Of a stretch of 64,000 nucleotides of DNA, positions 21,338 to 32,810 are shown piece by piece. Positions within the stretch are counted from its first letter, which is position 1; each line of letters starts with the position of its first letter. The translations under genes were made by a program, and so were the position numbers. This stretch comes from Meconema thalassinum (taxonomy: Eukaryota; Arthropoda; Insecta; Orthoptera; Tettigoniidae), in the NCBI GenBank assembly GCA_946902985.2, contig OX336396.1, forward strand, positions 235,244,297 through 235,308,296. The letters are read 5' to 3'. The notes beneath the pieces were generated by a model, which was not told the DNA's origin, did no database searches, and worked only from the letters and a program-made list of their open reading frames with translations.

Positions 21338-21600
21338 CTACCATCCTGAGAGAAGACACAGCCTAAGTATTTAAAATGTTCCACCTGCTCCAATTTAGTA
21401 CCTCCTACCTGACATTCTATTTTCTTGTGTTTCCCTCGTACCGACATATCCTTCGTTTTAGAAATGCTGATTTTCATACCATACTCTCTACATTTCTGTT
21501 CAAGTTCCAACATGTTGGCTTGTAAGCTTCGGACAGTGCCTATCATTACAACAAGTTCATCAACATAAGCCAGATTATTTAGCTGATTTCCACCCAATTG
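21338..21600 (-). pseudogene. LINE-C reverse transcriptase fragment, inverted
   Basis: The minus strand encodes the RT palm region: NLAYVDELVVMIG, where the catalytic Y/F-A-D-D box is mutated (VDE), then KISISKTKDMSVRGK and HFKYLGCVFSQDG. This is the protein segment just upstream of what 20745 encodes on the opposite strand. Confidence 0.8.
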
Positions 21601-21612
21601 AATTATTATTAT

Positions 21613-21965
21613 TAGTAGCGACTTCGGTGGCGTAGTTGGTAGCATGCTGAACTGCTGTGCCCAAGATCGCGAGTTCAAACCCGGCCAAAGCCATCGGATA
21701 TTTTAAGAGCGTTAAAATCCTTCAGCATGCCTTCCTTCGGAAGGGAAGTAAAGCCGGCGGTCCCATGCCATAGATTTATGGCATGTAAAAGATTCTTCCA
21801 CTAACTTAACTTGTGTGAAGCTAAATTTCTAGGTTATATTACATTTAAACGCTCTTTCAAAGTTCCAACGTTCACCACTAGGTATCAGTGACATCTGGTA
21901 GCGAAAGTTGGAATACTTGAAATTGAACTGTACTTGTACCTCACCCTATGGGTGTCCGCTTGAAG
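21613..21965 (+). mobile_element. SINE1 copy
   Basis: Begins GCGACTTCGGTGGCGTAGTTGG (A-box-like) with GCGAGTTCAAACCCGGCC (B-box) at about 21668, followed by the shared body (GGAAGTAAAGCCGGCGG; GTTCCAACGTTCACC). The left neighbour is an ATT run. Confidence 0.85.
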
Positions 21966-22106
21966 CAGCTGCAGCCTCTGGCAACCCGAACATGTCCTCG
22001 GACACTCCCGGCACTAAAATCCATACGATAAATTAATAAATAAATAAATTATTATTAGTATTATAATTATAGACTAATTATTGTTACACAGATTCAAAAA
22101 TTCCTA

Positions 22107-22132
22107 GGGGCCGATAACCCAGATGTCAGGTT
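22107..22132 (+). mobile_element. LINE 3'-end scrap (GGGGCCGATAACC type)
   Basis: Matches the 3' tail of the element at 45127-45873 (GGGGCCGATAACCTAGATGT) and then breaks off at CAGG. The rest of that tail type appears at 25526. Confidence 0.55.
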
Positions 22133-22935
22133 AGTGTATTCTTTGGAATACACGACTAGTTAGAGTGAGCTCTTGCTGCTCTTTGCTTTCTTCATTAGTT
22201 TCATTTATTTAATTTCCCTTCTTGTAGACACCAACAGCGACCCTCTGTATTCCATTTTCCCTAAACATGTGCTTAAGTTGCTTTTATGTTCGTTCCAGGT
22301 GTGTATCTTCTATGAAATCTGCCTAGCGGCATCTCGCGGCAACCCGCCGAAGTTCTTCGAACTCCCCGAGCTCAAGAGGACTTAGATGCCGCTCCAACAG
22401 GCTTCGCCACTGTAATCAGCTATCATCTCCATGAAAACACTACTCCAGGAAGAAAATTACATTTTGTAAAGGGCGTTTAATTATTTTTTTATGTTTCCCA
22501 TTCTCCTATAAGTTCCTTTGTTTCCTTCCCCCTCCTCTTCTCCTACCTAGCTACCTCGTGAGCTCTTCGGCTCGTTCTCACTTCTTATCGAGTTATCAAC
22601 GATTGAGTTCGGCCTTTTTCAGAGGCTACCACCTCTGAACCGAGGTACAAATTCAAATCGCCGCCATGTTGTGGTATTGGATGTAGGCTAACGACTGCCT
22701 GGAGCCATCGACCTTCAGCGGCTATGAAAAAGCCAAGTACAAATTTTCAATGATTTTAAACACATTTTAATGGTTTTAATCTATGCTGAACGCTTTTAAT
22801 GGAAATTTATAGACAATGTGGGGAATTACGCAACATTGTGCACTAACCATCTTCGTGGGATTTTCTTTGTCATGCTTTAGCTAACCAAGCTTGCTTTATA
22901 ACATGAAATTTAGTACTTCTTGTATGAAATAAAGG
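22133..22935. other. Unassigned sequence
   Basis: No coding signal. The stretch near 22395 (GGCTTCGCCACTGTAATC) resembles 25355 (GGCTTCGCCCTGTGTAATC), hinting at two copies of one non-coding repeat. Confidence 0.45.
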
Positions 22936-22939
22936 GGAT

Positions 22940-23152
22940 AACTTCCCTACACCGTGGGATTTCTGGCAGGTTCGAAACCTGGCGCAGTCAGCTGGCATTT
23001 GAGGGTGCGCAAATGCGAGGGAGCCGTGTCAGTACATTTACTGGCACGTTAAAGATCCCCTTCGGGGCAAAATTCCGGCACCCCGGCGTCTCTAAAAGCC
23101 AGTGTAGTTAAAAGGGACGTAAAACCAATAACATTATTATTATTATTATTGG
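22940..23152 (+). mobile_element. SINE3 copy, head missing
   Basis: From GGCAGGTTCGAAACCTGGCG (B-box region) through GCTGGCATTTGAGGGTGC, CACGTTAAAGATCCCCTTCG and GACGTAAAACCAATAACATT to an ATT tail. Reverse copy at 43812-44060. Confidence 0.8.
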
Positions 23153-24211
23153 GATTTCTGCTAATACTCATAGCCGTCTATAAACTTAACTTGCCTTCGA
23201 GGGATTATTACCGGTCCATTTAACTACCATTACAGTTCTGGAATTTTCCATTCACAATAAACTCCAAACGGCGAAGAATTGCTCTCAATACCGTCAAATT
23301 GCAGAAGACCTCAAGTTAACTGGAACTTTCAATTTCAACTTAAAATTTGAATAACGCAAGAACCATGTTCAAATTCTATCAATTATCTCCATAAACTGCA
23401 ATAACTTTTCTCTTGTTCAACGAACTTTCAGTACTCCAATAGTGAAATCATACCATCTATCAACAAACTTTAGTGCAAAACGGTGCCCGTTAAACTATCT
23501 ACCACGCCGCGTACGATTGGGAGCAATAAAACTGGCCAGAACTATAAATCCCTATCTCCTTTTCCTCAAATACCCATTGCTAACAAATTTAGGTAAATTT
23601 CATCATATGGTTCTAACTCAACGAGGCCTCGCCAAAACATAGGCGCCGTCCCAACTTTTCTCCATTTAAAATGTATTCACTCTGCTTCAATATATGTGGC
23701 TACAGCCCACATTTTAATACGTATTGTTTTTCCCTTCTAAAACCAGGGAGTTCTACTTTTTTTTTCAATTGTAAAATAGTCATCTAATTTGCCTAATCCA
23801 GGTTTCACAAAAGGTGACCTGCTCTATTGGAATGTATCACTTGTTCAATTATGCATAAATATTAGAGGTTATATAAACCTCTTATTAATCTTTTTCTTCT
23901 TATCCTGCTTGCTCAGGAGTTTATAGCATTTTCGCTCAAAAGGAGCATTTTTCGAGTAAATGGTATCCTAACAACCAATACAAAGACATATTCAGCTCAA
24001 AAGTAATTTATTCACTAATCTCCTTATATGTTTTAATTCTCAATTGTAAGCACACTTTTTAAAATCCTTGTGAAATTTTAGTGTTTGTAACAAGTTCGAA
24101 ACTTGTACATTATTTGATATTGTTTGCTAATTGTAAACCTCTCATTATTAGGTCTAAGACCTTGAAATCTTATAAACAGCTAAATTGTTACTCTTATTTC
24201 AAAATAAGATA
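23153..24211. other. Unassigned AT-rich sequence
   Basis: No supported gene, repeat end or RNA. Short frames such as 23442-23642 show no pattern. Confidence 0.5.
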
Positions 24212-24226
24212 CTAAATGTAGCAAAC

Positions 24227-24562
24227 TGTTGAAAAAATCCACAGCCTGCTTCCAGTCTCCGACCGGGTCAAGAATGGAATGAATGAAGCCCCCATCTAGC
24301 GGCGAGGATATGAACTGTGCCGGCTGCCGAGGCCTGACGCACTCCTCTGGGGCAATGATCAAATGAATGACAGATGAAATGAAATGAATACAGTAGTGGA
24401 GAGTGTTGCTAGAATGAAATTTTGACAGGGAAAACCGGAGTACCCGGAGAAAAACCTGTCTGCCTCCGTTTTGTCCAGCACAGATCTCACATGGAGTGAC
24501 CGGGATTTGAACCATGGACTCAGCGGTGAGAGGCCGGCGTGCTGCCACCTAAGCCACGGAGG
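24227..24562 (-). mobile_element. SINE5 copy with 15-bp TSD
   Basis: Flanked by CTAAATGTAGCAAAC at 24212-24226 and 24563-24577. On the minus strand the head is GCCTCCGTGGCTTAGGTGGC with a B-box-like ATGGTTCAAATCCCGGTC. The 336-bp body includes GAAAAACCGGAG/CTCCGGTTTTCCC-type sequence and GAATGAATG runs. Confidence 0.9.
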
Positions 24563-24577
24563 CTAAATGTAGCAAAC

Positions 24578-25525
24578 AGTTAAATGTTTCAAATTCTATC
24601 TTGTTAAATAAATTATTTATTATTCTGGTTGTATCTCTCTTGCTAGAATCACGGTTAGACAGGACCTTCTCTTCCCTGATTCTTCTCCTAAAATTACTTT
24701 CTATTCAAAGAAAAAGGCAATCTCTGAATTAATGAAAAATCTATTACTTGTTGCGTTTAAAACAAAACTTCCAATAACAACATTTATAAAGTTTTCCTAG
24801 CTATCTTAGTTGATCCTCCGCCAGCTTCCAACTTGTAGAGACTTTCTCTCTGACTTGTGTTTTACTGTTCAAAATTTTGGTTTTGTTTAAGTTTGGTCTG
24901 AGGTTTTCGTCCGTTCTAAACTTTTAGTCGGCACCCTGCTGGGTAAGAGTTTAGCCTGCTTTAGATGCAACAATTTATTGGCATTTTCTTAAAATTTCCA
25001 TTAATAATAACAAAACTATTGCTAAAAGCGCTAGAGTTGCTTTATCGCTGCCCACTGTGGAGGCATTCGGCCGTTCTGTCGGGGATCCAACAGTGTCTAG
25101 TAATAAACATATTACGACAAATTCAAGTCCTTCTAGTATTCCAGAAGGCTTTCCAAAATCTTACCCTTTTGAAGGGGAAAGTGCCTAGATCCTTTCCTTT
25201 TGTCATACCTTGCCTTGCTGGAGTATCACCCTTTCCCATAGAACCCAAATACTTGCTCGGGAGGGAAAGAGCAAATAGCGATAGCCTGCAGAAAACCGTA
25301 GCTAACGGCGCCCTCTCCGTCAACGCTCTCTGAGTTCCCTCTTACTTTAGCTGCTTCACTGGCTTCGCCCTGTGTAATCCATCTTTTGATTATTATTTTC
25401 TTATTAACTTTATTGGGTTCTCTTCCTCTCTGCCTAAAATTGTTTCCACTCCTAAACCCACCACCTCTTCTCTGTCATCATCTTCCCTTAGGCAGTATTA
25501 GCACTCAGTATTAACCTTCCACAGG
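24578..25525. other. Unassigned sequence
   Basis: The frame 24965-25333 has no recognisable domain. TC-rich stretches near 25430-25500 resemble a LINE 3' UTR like that before 45790. Confidence 0.4.
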
Positions 25526-25580
25526 TCCCTTAAAGCAACAATTATCATCATCATCATCTTCATCAACATCATCATAACAA
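25526..25580 (+). mobile_element. LINE 3' tail with (ATC)n
   Basis: GGTCCCTTAAAGCAACAATT followed by ATCATC repeats, as in the element ending at 45873. Confidence 0.6.
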
Positions 25581-25639
25581 ATTCATGACTGAAAATACGG
25601 ACTAATATCAAGCACTTTCAGAGTTCATTCTTCATTTAG

Positions 25640-26275
25640 GGATCGTCGCACTATATGGCAAGTGTCCAACTTTCGGATCTGTCCCAGCTTGTTAGCTATT
25701 CCGAGAGCCTTTAGTTGGTCCACATGTCTTGAAGGTACAATTCCATTTGCAGACTGAGAGGCTGGATGTTAACCTGCTTTAGCTTCCACATTTGTTTTAC
25801 TTCAATGGCCAGTTTGGTGTATTTGTTGACCTTTTGGTCATAGGCTGTGGTTGAGTGGTATGGATATATGGATTATCACAGCTTCTCTCCTCTGTCGATC
25901 AAGGACGAGAATATCAGGGAGGTTGGCTTTGGTGGATTTATCAGTGCGGATTTCTCTGTCCCAGTATAATACATGGGTTCCATTGTACTAGACATCTCTT
26001 GGTTGGTGGAGCTACTTACAATACGGAAGCGAGAAGTCATCTAGTCCTGTAGTGTTAGCCATCTCACATGTGCATGATCTTAGCAACATTGTGGTGGCGC
26101 TCGGTGTAGTCCATATTTGCCAAGGTTGGACATCCACCGATAATGCGATCCAAGGTTACAGCCCGCTTGCCACATTTTCGACACTTATCCTCAACTTCTG
26201 TCTGTTTAAAGATGAAACTCCTGAAATTCCTTGTGGGAATGGATTTGCCTTGTTTAGCCAACATGAAACCAGTGG
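25640..26275 (-). pseudogene. LINE-E C-terminal fragment
   Basis: The minus strand has a zinc-binding pattern CRKCGKRAVTLDRIIGGCP followed by DYTERHHNVAKIMH (26064-26264), then after stops a stretch like DILVLDRQRREAVIIHISIP and a late GALG-like segment. This is the C-terminal CCHC/nucleic-acid-binding region of a non-LTR element distinct from LINE-A. Several stops and a frameshift show decay. Confidence 0.72.
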
Positions 26276-26278
26276 TTT

Positions 26279-27005
26279 ATTTTTATTATTTATTTAATCG
26301 ATTGTTTTCCTTTACGAGAGCGATTGTACTTGAATACATGATTTCATCTTCTGGCGATTTTCCGCTTCTCTTCCCAAAATCTCTTCATTCTCTCAGAATG
26401 CTCCTTCTTCCGCTCAGCAGTCCATTTTATTCCAGGATGTCGTGATGGTCCTTGCTCAAACTTAACATTTTAGATTTTATTCTGGCACTCGGTGCGGTCC
26501 TCGAGATTTTCTATGTTGACCGGTTGTAGGTCCCTCTGAACCTCTGTCAGCCACTCCGTGCCACACTTACTCTGTGTTATAACGTTGAGCAATTTCTTCG
26601 CCGTTCAGAAGTTTTCCATCCTGTAATTGTGCTCGGCGTTTTGTGATTACGTCCGTTATCGTGTGGATCTTTTGATAGAGTTTGTTTTGAGTTCTCTACA
26701 TCCAAATACCATTGTTATTAATTGCTCCGTAAATGTTTCTGAGAATTTTTCTTTCTTGTTATTCTATATCCTTAATTTTGGAATGACAGTCGATCGCCAT
26801 TGTTTCGACGGCGTAAGTTGCTTCCAGAATAATCACCGTTGTATAGTGCCTTAATTTTGCGTCTAGCGAGATACACTTCTTGTTGTAGTGAGCCCACGTT
26901 AGCTTGTAGGCCTTCTGTAGTTTGATGATCCTTTGTCCATTGGCTATCCGGTTTAGTCCCGAGGACTGTATGATTTCACCAAGGTATTTAAAATGGGGAA
27001 CTTGT
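26279..27005 (-). pseudogene. LINE-A C-terminal fragment, copy 1
   Basis: The minus strand reads HFKYLGEIIQSS, then KLQKAYKLTWAHYNKK, ERKILRNIYGAINNNGIW and, near the end, GIKWTAERKKEHSERMKRFW, with interrupting stops. The same C-terminal block occurs at 27061-27663 and 29413-29820. The tail is a TAAATAA run at 26279-26298. Confidence 0.75.
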
Positions 27006-27049
27006 GTGTTTTTTTTTCGTTTCGGCCATCAATGGGCCACGATGTTCTT

Positions 27050-29265
27050 CACTCTTAGGATCACTGTAATACTTGTTTTCTTGTCTGCCAGTAGATCTTC
27101 ATTCTTGACGAATGTTCAGCTCTCCTTTCTTCCGTCCACTTGCAGTGAGGGCGAGGCATCACAGATGTTAAAGGGTGTAGATTACTGGTTGATTTAACTG
27201 CCTTTTTGAACAGGTTCCTATCCCAAACCAGAGCTTGATTGATTCGAGCTTCTGTTAGGTCCTTTTTAACTTGCATCGACCATTTACAATAGGATTTTTT
27301 TTTAGAGTTTGATGAGTGTATTCGATATGAAAGTCGATGATGCTCCATCCGTTCCAAATGTCCAAAGAAAGACATTCTCCTTTTTCTCATCCCACTCACC
27401 AAATCTTCTATATGTTAAAATAATTCATTGTTATGTCTTCTTCTGTAAATACCATTATTATTAACAGGTCCTAATATTTTCCTTAGAATTTTCCGATCCT
27501 TAAGTTCTAATTTTCTCAATGGACCTTTGTTTGTCATCTGTAAGCATTCTGCGGCATACAGTGCTGACGGCCTAATTACTGTGTTATAATGACAATGTTT
27601 GACATTCCGGGACAGGCTTTTACTTTTGTAATTTTTTTTGCAGGTTTTAAAGGCACCTTCCAATTTGTTACATCTGCTCTCAATGGCAGCTATTTCTGAA
27701 TTATTAGGGGAAATCCATTCCCCTAGGTATTTAAATTTTCGGACTTTTTGATTTTTTGCAGACCAATCGTGATGAATTTCGAGGCATCTTTGACATTTGT
27801 GATAAATTTAGTTTTATGGAAGGCCATTTTAAGTCCAGTTTTAGCAGCTATGATTTGTAGTTTATTAAGTTGGTCAGTGGCCTCTTCCATTGAATTAGCG
27901 AACAAAGCAATGCCATCTGCAAAAGCAAGACAGTTTATATTCAGGTCTTCTTTTTATAACCAATTCGAATACCATAATTAGTTGGTAAGATTGTTAACCA
28001 TTCTCTTATATTTTTTTCCAAGACACAGTTGAACAGCATCGGTGATCCCCGATCACCTTGTCTACAGCCAGTCTTGATTGCAAAGGCTTCGGACAATTCA
28101 CCAAGAAATTTGACCTTAGAAATGGTGTTTTCTAAGCTTGCTTTGAACAAATTAATTGATTTATTGTCTAGTGTTAATTATTGTGTCTCTATGAATTCAA
28201 TCATGAGCATTTTGAATGTCCACAAAAATCACAACATAAGGATTTGATCGTACCGTACAGTAGGAAATTATGGTCTTAATGTTATGAATTTGTTCAGGAC
28301 AGGATCTTGATTTCCTGAAACCAGCTTGATATTCCCCTAACTGACGGTCTAATATCGGTTCTGCTCTGTTCAGAAGAGCCCTTGCAAATATTTTGTACGT
28401 TACCGATACCAGTGAAATATCTCTATAATTATTTGGGTCAGATTCATCCCCTTTCTTATGTATAGGATGAATGATGGCGGAAGTCCAATCCTCCGGCATC
28501 TTTTATCTATGCCATATTTCTTCAGTGGTTTTCTGGAGACAAATGATTGAGTCATTATCTGCATATTTCCATAATTCAGCCACAATACTATCCTCCCCAG
28601 AGGCCTTATTATTTTTAGCGCCTTGATGATTTGTGTTATTTCTTCGACGGAGGGTGGTGAACTGTCGTGGTATGCAACGCCAGGATAGAAAGCAAGTTGT
28701 TCAGTAGGTATGTCCGTGTTCAAAAGGGTTTCAAAATATTCTCCTAAAGCTTTAGGAGAGTCCTTATTATTGAGATTAAGTTTACCATCAGATCCTCGGA
28801 TGTGAAGAGTAGGGGCGACGTATTTGGACAGTTGGTGCTTCAAAGTTTGATAGAAATCCCTTGTGTTGTGCCTTTGAAAATCATCTTCAATTTGAATAAT
28901 TTGTGATTTGTGGAAATTTCTTTTTGCCAATTTTAAAATTTTACAAGTTTCTTTCCTGATGCAGAGCAAGTTCTCAAGTTTCACATCGTCTTTCTTGTTA
29001 TTCCACTTGATCCAAGCTTTTCTTCTTTCCTCTATTGCGTGATCACATTGACCGTTCCTCCAAGGATGCTTGCGCGTTCTATCAAGAGGAATGGATTCCG
29101 AAGCCGCAGTAACAATGGCGTTCCTTAAAGTAGACCATGCTCCATCTTTTGGTTTGTTGTGGAGTGTTTCCGCAAAAGTGTTGTTATTTGACTTAAGACC
29201 ACTTATGTTGTACTTTTGCGTTTTCATTCCCTTTTCAACATTCACTCTATTGTTATTTTATCGTA
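27050..29265 (-). pseudogene. LINE-A copy 2: linker, RT and C-terminus
   Basis: The longest LINE piece here, broken into at least five frames. In minus-strand order: an EN-RT linker (29245-28400, HPWRNGQCDHAIEERRKAWI); RT motifs 1-2 (28499-28197, IIHPIHKKGDESDPNNYRD then GEYQAGFRKSRSCPEQI); the AFAIKTGCRQGD block (28150-27941); a catalytic box that reads FADG, not FADD, near 27895-27920, so the second catalytic Asp is lost; and the C-terminal block (27663-27061, LGPVNNNGIYRRRHNNELF). No endonuclease domain is present. It is a dead 5'-truncated copy. Confidence 0.85.
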
Positions 29266-29271
29266 TTGTGG

Positions 29272-29885
29272 GATTATTATTATTACTATTATTATTATTA
29301 TTATTCTTTCTTCTTTTAGGCCAGCTATGGACCACGTCATTTCAACTGCTTCCGTCTTTGGGCCTTGATCTTAGCCCCTGTGTTCACGCATTCGCTGCCA
29401 GTGAGACTCCTTTCATTCTTCAGACCACTTCTTGCCGGTTTTTAATTTCAATTTTTCTTGGAATTGGTGGTGAGCTCCAAGCTTTTCCTTCAAAAGATCA
29501 CGTTTCATAATGTCTGCGTGGATGATCCCTAATTCTTGCAAATCCTTGTCTACCTCACAAAACCAAGGGCCCTTGGTTTTCTGGTTAAGAAAATAGGTAA
29601 ATATCCCATTGGCGATTCTCTCGGGTTTCATACGAGTTAATTGGCCGGAGAAAGATATTCTTTTCTTCCGAATTAGTTGAGATATCCTTTCTACATGATG
29701 GTACAGCTCATTGTTATGCCGTCTCCTGTATTCACCATCGTCTCTCAACGGCCCTAAGACCTTCCTCAGGATCTTCCTTTCCTTGGCTTTCAATTTCTCA
29801 ACCAGACCCTTCCTATTCATTGCCAGGCATTCTGTTGCGTACAGTACCTCTGGTCGGATAACTGTACGATAGTGTCTTAGTTTGG
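29272..29885 (-). pseudogene. LINE-A C-terminal fragment, copy 3
   Basis: Frame 29820-29413 aligns with copy 2 (ERKILRKVLGPLRDDGEYRR; HHVERISQLIRKKRISF). It ends in a TAATAATA tail at 29272-29310 lying against the 5' truncation point of copy 2. Copy 3 is thus a separate insertion upstream of copy 2 in the same orientation. Confidence 0.82.
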
Positions 29886-29942
29886 TATTATTATTATTAT
29901 TATTATAAAATACTATTATTATTATTATTATACATTACGACA

Positions 29943-30292
29943 GTAGTGGCTACGCTGGCTAAAGCGCAGCATTAGGTCATGGGGCCAAGCTCTCTGCTGA
30001 CTCGGTAGACGCGTGGGTTCGAGCCCCACCGTCGCCCGTCCTTGAAATGGTTTTCCGTGGTTTCCCATTTTCAACACCAGGCAAATGCTGGGACGGTACC
30101 TTCTGACAGGCTACGGCCGCTTCCTTCCACATCCTTGCCCAGTTTCATTCACCATCATTCATTTCATCTCTCATTAACTCCTCTCATGAGTTTGGCGTCA
30201 GGAAGGACATCCGGCCGTAAAAACCATCGCCACAAAGTCTTCCATCGCATCTCATCCTCGACCCCGTTGGAAAAACGGGAATAATAAGGGGT
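29943..30292 (+). mobile_element. SINE4 copy
   Basis: tRNA-like head (TGGCTACGCTGGCTAAAGCG; CGTGGGTTCGAGCCCCACCG B-box) and body GAAATGGTTTTCCGTGGTTTCCC. It ends near CCGTTGGAAAAACGGGAATAATAAG. A second copy lies at 40113-40436. Confidence 0.85.
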
Positions 30293-30427
30293 AGACATAC
30301 ATACAATTATACATTCATTTCACCACATAAGTGGTACATATCAACATATCGTCGGCTTGTTTGCAAGACGGTATGGCTAATTCTCTTAAGGTGGCACATT
30401 GAGAAACGAGCGAACAATGGAACAGGT

Positions 30428-30430
30428 CTC

Positions 30431-30479
<49 letters not shown>

Positions 30480-30492
30480 TTATTTTATTTTA

Positions 30493-30535
<43 letters not shown>

Positions 30536-30568
30536 TTATTTTATTATTATTATTATTATTATTATTAT
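30428..30568. repeat. (ATT)n / (ATTTT)n microsatellite
   Basis: About 140 bp of ATT triplets interspersed with TTTTA runs. The overlapping 69-codon frame is Ile/Leu homopolymer and not a gene. Confidence 0.95.
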
Positions 30569-31194
30569 GTTTTTGGTTAAATATTACAACCTTTCTTCAC
30601 TCCTTTAACAACGTAAATTATCATTATTATCATTATTATTACTTCTCAATATTCATCCCTGGCCTTTCCCTGGGCAGAAATGAAGTTATTAGTAGAATGT
30701 AGTGAAGCATAGAGGCTCCATCAAATCCGTCAGTGAACCAATGATCAAACACATCCACTGCTAGTTAATATCAGTAACATAATCAATACCTCATCACGAT
30801 AGCACCATGGCTACTAATTAAACCGCAATATATAAACTATGCGAGACTGAGGACTGCTCCAAGCCGTGGATGATACACGACTCTTGTTGTTGAAGCTTCA
30901 CTGGTCATTTCCTCATCACACGCATCTGCTACCCAGACCACAAGTCCGAGCGCGCGTTAACACTTAGCATACAACAATATAAGCACTTTGTGATGTCCCT
31001 CAACACTCCGTGGACATGGGCTTCTTTTCGAGAAAGGAAGATATTCAGGCGGTGCGAGATCTCATCGTTACCCACCCCCCCTCCCCCTCTCCCCCGCTGT
31101 GGACTAAGCTGAACATAGAGACTAAAGCTGACATACATTTTTACAATATTAATAACTAGGGCCCGGATGTTAATGCAGTAAAAATTAACAAAAA
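30569..31194. other. Unassigned sequence
   Basis: No gene. A C-rich tract (CCCACCCCCCCTCCCCCTCT) at 31072-31092 is notable. The minus-strand frame 30929-31282 spans it and is not convincing. Confidence 0.5.
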
Positions 31195-31199
31195 AGACT

Positions 31200-32735
31200 G
31201 TAAACAAGTAGTTCCGTGAAGAACTATACAGCCTATTTTCATATATCCTACTTATGTTAATTGCCACTATCAACATACACAATTTCAGTTTGATTGCTGT
31301 AATAGATTCGTAGATATTGAGAACCGACTAAATATTTCGGATGGTCGGCATGTTGGATTTTATATATGTAGGTCCTAGAGTTATGTACTGTTACATGCAG
31401 ATTATTGTGTACGTGTAGTATTCAAAATACAATCGCATAATTAGGACACAAGAAGTAACAAGGAGATTTTAAAATTTCACACAGCTGCCATCTTGAGGTT
31501 ATGGAAACAATTGAAATAAATTAGATGCCAGTGGATTACCATTCGTATAAGGATTTACTGTTCCAAGTTTCACTACACTCAGATGGTTAAATTGCGAGAA
31601 ACGTCCATGTGAATTTTTATATTTCGCGTCGCCTCCATGTTGGATTTGTGAACACCAAGTTATTTAAAGTCTTATAGGTGAACTTAAGTTCATAGGCCCT
31701 ATGAACATTAAGAAATTCAGTCTGATTGCTATAATAGATTCGTAGATATTCAGAGCCGACTAAATATTTTGGATGGTCGCCATGTTGAATTGTTAAATGT
31801 ATAGGCCATAGAGTCATGTACCATTAAAGGAAAATTATTGCGTAGGTTCAATACTCAAACTTTCAATTCGATCGCATGACTACATCACAAGAAATAAAAA
31901 CTTAATTTTAAAATTCGCACATCCGCCATCTTGAGGTTATGTAAACAATTGAACTAAATTAGATGCCAGTGCATTACAATCTGTATAAATATTTCCTGTA
32001 CCAGATTTCAGTGCGTTTGGAACATTAAATCGCGAGAAAGTTCTATTTAAAATTTTCAACTTCGCTTGGCTGCCATGTTCGTTTTGTAGTTAACCGGTTT
32101 CTGAAAGTCTTATAGATGGACTTCCGTAGTGCCCTTTATCTCCGTAAAAGATTTCAGGGAGATACCGCTAATAGTTTCACAGATATGGAATGCCGGTGAA
32201 ATATTTCGCACATCCGCCATCTTGTGGTTATGTAAACAGTTGAACGAAGTTAGATGTCGGTGCATTACAATGTATATAAAAATTTACTGTACCAAGTTTC
32301 ATTGCGTTTGGTTGGTTAAATCGCGAGAAACGCCTATTTAAAGTCGCAAATTCGCTTGGCCGCCATGTTCGTTTTGTTGTTACCAGATTTTCAAAGGTCA
32401 CATAAGTGAACTTATAGTTGTTCCCTTTATCACCATACAAAATGTCAGGGTAATATCGGTAATAGTTTCGGAGATATTGAATGCTGGTGAAATATTTCGC
32501 ACAGCTGCCATGTTGGATTGGTGAATCGTAACAAAATTTGAAGGACACGGTCGGGGTCGCAGGGAATAGTGCTATGAACTTACCGAGTTTCATTGAAATC
32601 GCTCCAGCCGTTTAAATTTTATTAGGGGGGGGGGGACACACACACGAATCACACACACACACACGCACACACACACGGACAAAAGGTGATCTCATAAGCC
32701 TATTTTTTCAAAATTGAAAATAGGCAAAAAAGGAC
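31200..32735 (+). mobile_element. NC1 non-coding element (Cys-less, repeat-built)
   Basis: Left stem-loop TAGTTCCGTGAAGAACTA then ACAGCCTATTTTC at about 31207. Right end: G-run, CACA microsatellite (32625-32685), then CTATTTTTTCAAAATTGAAAATAGGC. Inside are four to five diverged modules with GCCATCTTGAGGTTATGTAAAC and CGCCATGTTCGTTTTGT. Non-coding. Confidence 0.75.
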
Positions 32736-32810
32736 GTAAAAATTCGAAAAATGCACAATAAAATGGAGAAAATGATCTTATAATAATAAACTCACCCATA
32801 TTCCAAAAAT

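Noticed and set aside
20745..21600. Twin-priming 5' inversion of LINE-C
   Set aside because: The inverted upstream part lies 3' of the direct part, the reverse of the twin-priming order.
22133..25525. Single 3.4-kb insertion splitting a GGGGCCGATAACC tail with a CAGGT duplication
   Set aside because: The 4-5 bp match is short, no terminal repeats were found, and internal pieces look like separate elements; kept as separate scraps.
28400..29245. 281-codon frame as a host gene
   Set aside because: Its content is the EN-RT linker and RT start of a LINE, continuous with RT motifs in neighbouring frames.
30399..30608. 69-codon frame rich in Ile and Leu
   Set aside because: Translation of an ATT/TTTTA microsatellite.
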